From Candidatus Methylophosphatis roskildensis (lineage in GTDB: Bacteria; Pseudomonadota; Gammaproteobacteria; Burkholderiales; Rhodocyclaceae), in the NCBI GenBank assembly GCA_016708905.1, contig JADJEV010000003.1:1240001-1304000 (forward strand): a stretch of DNA of 64,000 bases, written 5' to 3'. A program made the position numbers and the translations under genes. This document shows positions 62,354-64,000 of the stretch, one piece after another (position 1 is the first letter of the stretch; the number at the start of each line of letters is the position of its first letter). The notes beneath the pieces were generated by a model that saw nothing but the letters and a program-made list of their open reading frames with translations, did no database searches and was not told the DNA's origin.

Positions 62354-63180
62354 ATCTGGTCGTTCAGGGTCCGGATGTCGAGACCCGCTGCCTCAAGGAA
62401 CTGGCCAAACTGACAGCGGCGAGCGGGATCGAGCAATTCGCGCCGCAGGCCTTCCGCCTGCGCGACGCGCAACCGAACTACGAGGTCGACGCCTATTGCA
62501 CCGCGCACAGCCTTGACTACGGCTATGTGCCGGCCGGCCGCAAGCTGACCGACATGCGCCTCTTCGTCACCGACATGGATTCGACGCTGATCACCATCGA
62601 ATGCATCGACGAGATTGCCGACATGCAGGGACTCAAGCCGCAGGTTGCGGCAATAACAGAAGCGGCGATGCGCGGCGAGATGGACTTTTGCGAGAGCCTG
62701 CGGCGGCGCGTCGGCCTGCTTGCCGGGCTCGAAGAATCGGCGCTCCAGCGCGTCTATGACGAACGCCTTGCCCTGTCACCCGGTGCCGAGCGGCTGATGA
62801 AGCACCTCAAAGCAGCCGGCGTCGAGACCATGCTGGTGTCGGGCGGATTCACCTATTTCACCGAGCGCGTCAGGGCCAGGCTCGGTTTCGACCACGCCCA
62901 CTCGAACGTTCTGGAGATCAACGGCGGCCGGCTCACCGGCCGTGTTCTCGGCGAAATCGTCGATGGCGCGGTGAAACGCCGGCACCTGATCGACGCGCGC
63001 GATGCCATGGGAATCGACCGCACGCGCGTGATCGCGGCCGGTGATGGTGCGAACGATCTGAAGATGCTCGGCGAGGCCGATGTCAATGTTGCCTACCGCG
63101 CCAAACCGGTGGTCCGCGCCCAGGCCGCCTACGCCCTCAATTTCGTCGGCCTCGACGGCATACTCAATCTGTTCGAGTAG
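62350..63180 (+). CDS. serB: Phosphoserine phosphatase
   Basis: 276 residues. HAD motif I VTDMDSTLITIECIDEIA (DxDST), motif II MLVSGGFTYFTERV, motif III Lys in GAVKRRHLI, and GDGANDLKMLGEADV. The N-terminal region before residue 70 is a short degenerate ACT-like segment. ATGA overlap with the DAHP synthase gene means translational coupling, a plain amino-acid biosynthesis pair. Confidence 0.92.
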   Translation: MNLVVQGPDVETRCLKELAKLTAASGIEQFAPQAFRLRDAQPNYEVDAYCTAHSLDYGYVPAGRKLTDMRLFVTDMDSTLITIECIDEIADMQGLKPQVAAITEAAMRGEMDFCESLRRRVGLLAGLEESALQRVYDERLALSPGAERLMKHLKAAGVETMLVSGGFTYFTERVRARLGFDHAHSNVLEINGGRLTGRVLGEIVDGAVKRRHLIDARDAMGIDRTRVIAAGDGANDLKMLGEADVNVAYRAKPVVRAQAAYALNFVGLDGILNLFE

Positions 63181-63184
63181 TGCG

Positions 63185-63592
63185 CTATTGCGCGGCCAGT
63201 CTCGCGAAAACCATCAGGTTGGCAATCGACAGGCCGGTCAGCGCGATCCATGTGCCGGCAGTTCCGACCATGCGGCCGAACGATTCGCCGCTCGAGTGCG
63301 AAAACCCCCAAGCATGAAAGACGCGGGAGATCACCAGCAGCAGCCCTGCCGCGTGCAGCAGCCGGTGCGGCGCACCGTTGAGTTCCCACAGCCCGAGCAG
63401 GACGACGATCGACGGCACATACTCGACGAAGTTGGCCTGCACGCGCATCGACCGCGCGAGAACCTCCTTGCCGCCGTCGCCGAGCCCGACCCTGGTGATT
63501 CGTCGCTGATTGACCACCAGCCCGGCCAGCAGAAGCAGCAGCAAGCCGCACAAACCGGCGTAGAGCGCCGTCACCGGCGCGCCGACGGTCAT
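63185..63592 (-). CDS. MAPEG-family membrane protein
   Basis: 135 residues, four hydrophobic helices: ALYAGLCGLLLLLLAGLVV, then NFVEYVPSIVVLLGL with the RxxxNxxEY motif (RVQANFVEY), LLLVISRVFHAWGFS and WIALTGLSIANLM. MAPEG proteins include microsomal glutathione transferases; the bacterial YecN-like group is uncharacterised. Start overlaps the iscX stop by 4 bp, so it is the last gene of the isc operon end. Confidence 0.85.
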   Translation of the reverse strand: MTVGAPVTALYAGLCGLLLLLLAGLVVNQRRITRVGLGDGGKEVLARSMRVQANFVEYVPSIVVLLGLWELNGAPHRLLHAAGLLLVISRVFHAWGFSHSSGESFGRMVGTAGTWIALTGLSIANLMVFARLAAQ

Positions 63593-63783
63593 TCCGTTTC
63601 CTCGATCCAGGCCGTCTGGATCGCCTCGAGAATCTTCTCGCCACAGTGCTTGGGATCGTCGTCGAATTCCTCGAGTGCGGTGACCCAGCGCATCAGGTCG
63701 ACGAAATTGATCCGCTTCGGATCGACATCGGGATGCTTGTCCGCCAGCGCGATCGCAACGTCCAGCGTGTCGGTCCACTTCAT
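63589..63783 (-). CDS. iscX: IscX/YfhJ Fe-S assembly accessory protein
   Basis: 64 residues: MKWTDTLDVAIALADKHPDV, DPKRINFVDLMRWVTALEEF and a WIEET end, a textbook IscX of normal length. It is acidic, binds IscS and iron, and moderates cluster assembly. The stop of fdx overlaps its ATG, as in isc operons. Confidence 0.95.
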   Translation of the reverse strand: MKWTDTLDVAIALADKHPDVDPKRINFVDLMRWVTALEEFDDDPKHCGEKILEAIQTAWIEETE

Positions 63784-64000
63784 CAGTGCTTGCCCTCCGA
63801 TACCATGTTGATCGTGTACTTGGGGATATCGATGACCAGGGACGCCTCGCCGACCAGCGCCTGACATGACAGACGGGAAGTCGGCTCGAGCCCCCAGGCT
63901 TTGTCCAGCAGATCCTCTTCCGTTTCCTCGGCAGGCGCCAGCGTGCCGAAGCCTTCACGAACTACCACATGACAGGTGGTGCAGGCGCACGACTTCTCGC
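63783..64000 (-). CDS. fdx: Isc [2Fe-2S] ferredoxin, 5' end outside window
   Basis: About 72 C-terminal residues. SCACTTCHVVV gives three ligands, and SRLSCQALVG the fourth, in the adrenodoxin-type pattern; ends IPKYTINMVSEGKH. Partner of IscX in the iscSUA-hscBA-fdx-iscX operon that would lie to the right. Confidence 0.93.
   Translation of the reverse strand, partial: EKSCACTTCHVVVREGFGTLAPAEETEEDLLDKAWGLEPTSRLSCQALVGEASLVIDIPKYTINMVSEGKH

Overview
The window looks like a chromosomal segment of a metabolically versatile, GC-rich (low-to-mid 60s percent by eye) beta-proteobacterium, most likely a Rhodocyclales/Azoarcus-Thauera-like denitrifier. This rests on gene content (NnrS, hemerythrin and NsrR nitric-oxide genes, an AorABC-type tungsten aldehyde oxidoreductase, a quinoprotein alcohol dehydrogenase module, ISAzo13-type transposase) and is inference; no 16S or other phylogenetic marker is present apart from a 4.5S RNA.

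Layout. 1-3.4 kb: housekeeping genes (AhpD-like, ACT protein, radical SAM, guaC). 3.4-11.1 kb: nitric-oxide/redox block (NnrS-like membrane protein, hemerythrin with an FNR-type box, NnrS, glutamine amidotransferase, NsrR divergent from ferredoxin reductase plus 7Fe ferredoxin, a secreted protein, an FmdE-like protein). 10.6-17.8 kb: decayed mobile zone bounded by a 547-bp direct duplication, with a transposase fragment, a broken REP-associated transposase, a Uma2 nuclease-like gene and a frameshifted IS1634-type element splitting a minus-strand gene. 18.0-24.2 kb: 4.5S RNA and an aldehyde:ferredoxin oxidoreductase cluster. 24.4-39.9 kb: quinoprotein alcohol oxidation module: MxaJ-like protein, PedF cytochrome, sigma-54 activator, PQQ dehydrogenase with the lanthanide-type Asp-x-Asp signature, metallohydrolase, SoxYZ-like carrier, two-component system, two TonB-dependent receptors (the second very like the PQQ receptor PqqU/YncD) and TonB. 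Three sigma-54-type promoters precede the three quinoprotein operons. Chemically the two blocks fit: alcohol to aldehyde (PQQ enzyme), aldehyde to acid (AOR).

41-48.7 kb: a layered insertion. A host gene is split by an ISAzo13-type element; its transposase is split by a group II intron; that intron's maturase gene is split by a second complete group II intron. A further IS sits at the ISAzo13 end. The transposase frame is restored exactly if the outer intron is removed, and the outer maturase frame is restored for one inner-intron boundary.

49-61 kb: lipoprotein, c-type cytochrome and HugZ-like gene, then a minus-strand set that looks like a biological-conflict (defence or cell-suicide) system: a SLOG/TPR protein, patatin phospholipase, caspase-like protease and a 1814-residue protein joining two alpha/beta hydrolases to a CHAT protease domain. 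61.2-64 kb: aroG-type DAHP synthase, serB, MAPEG protein, iscX and the end of fdx.
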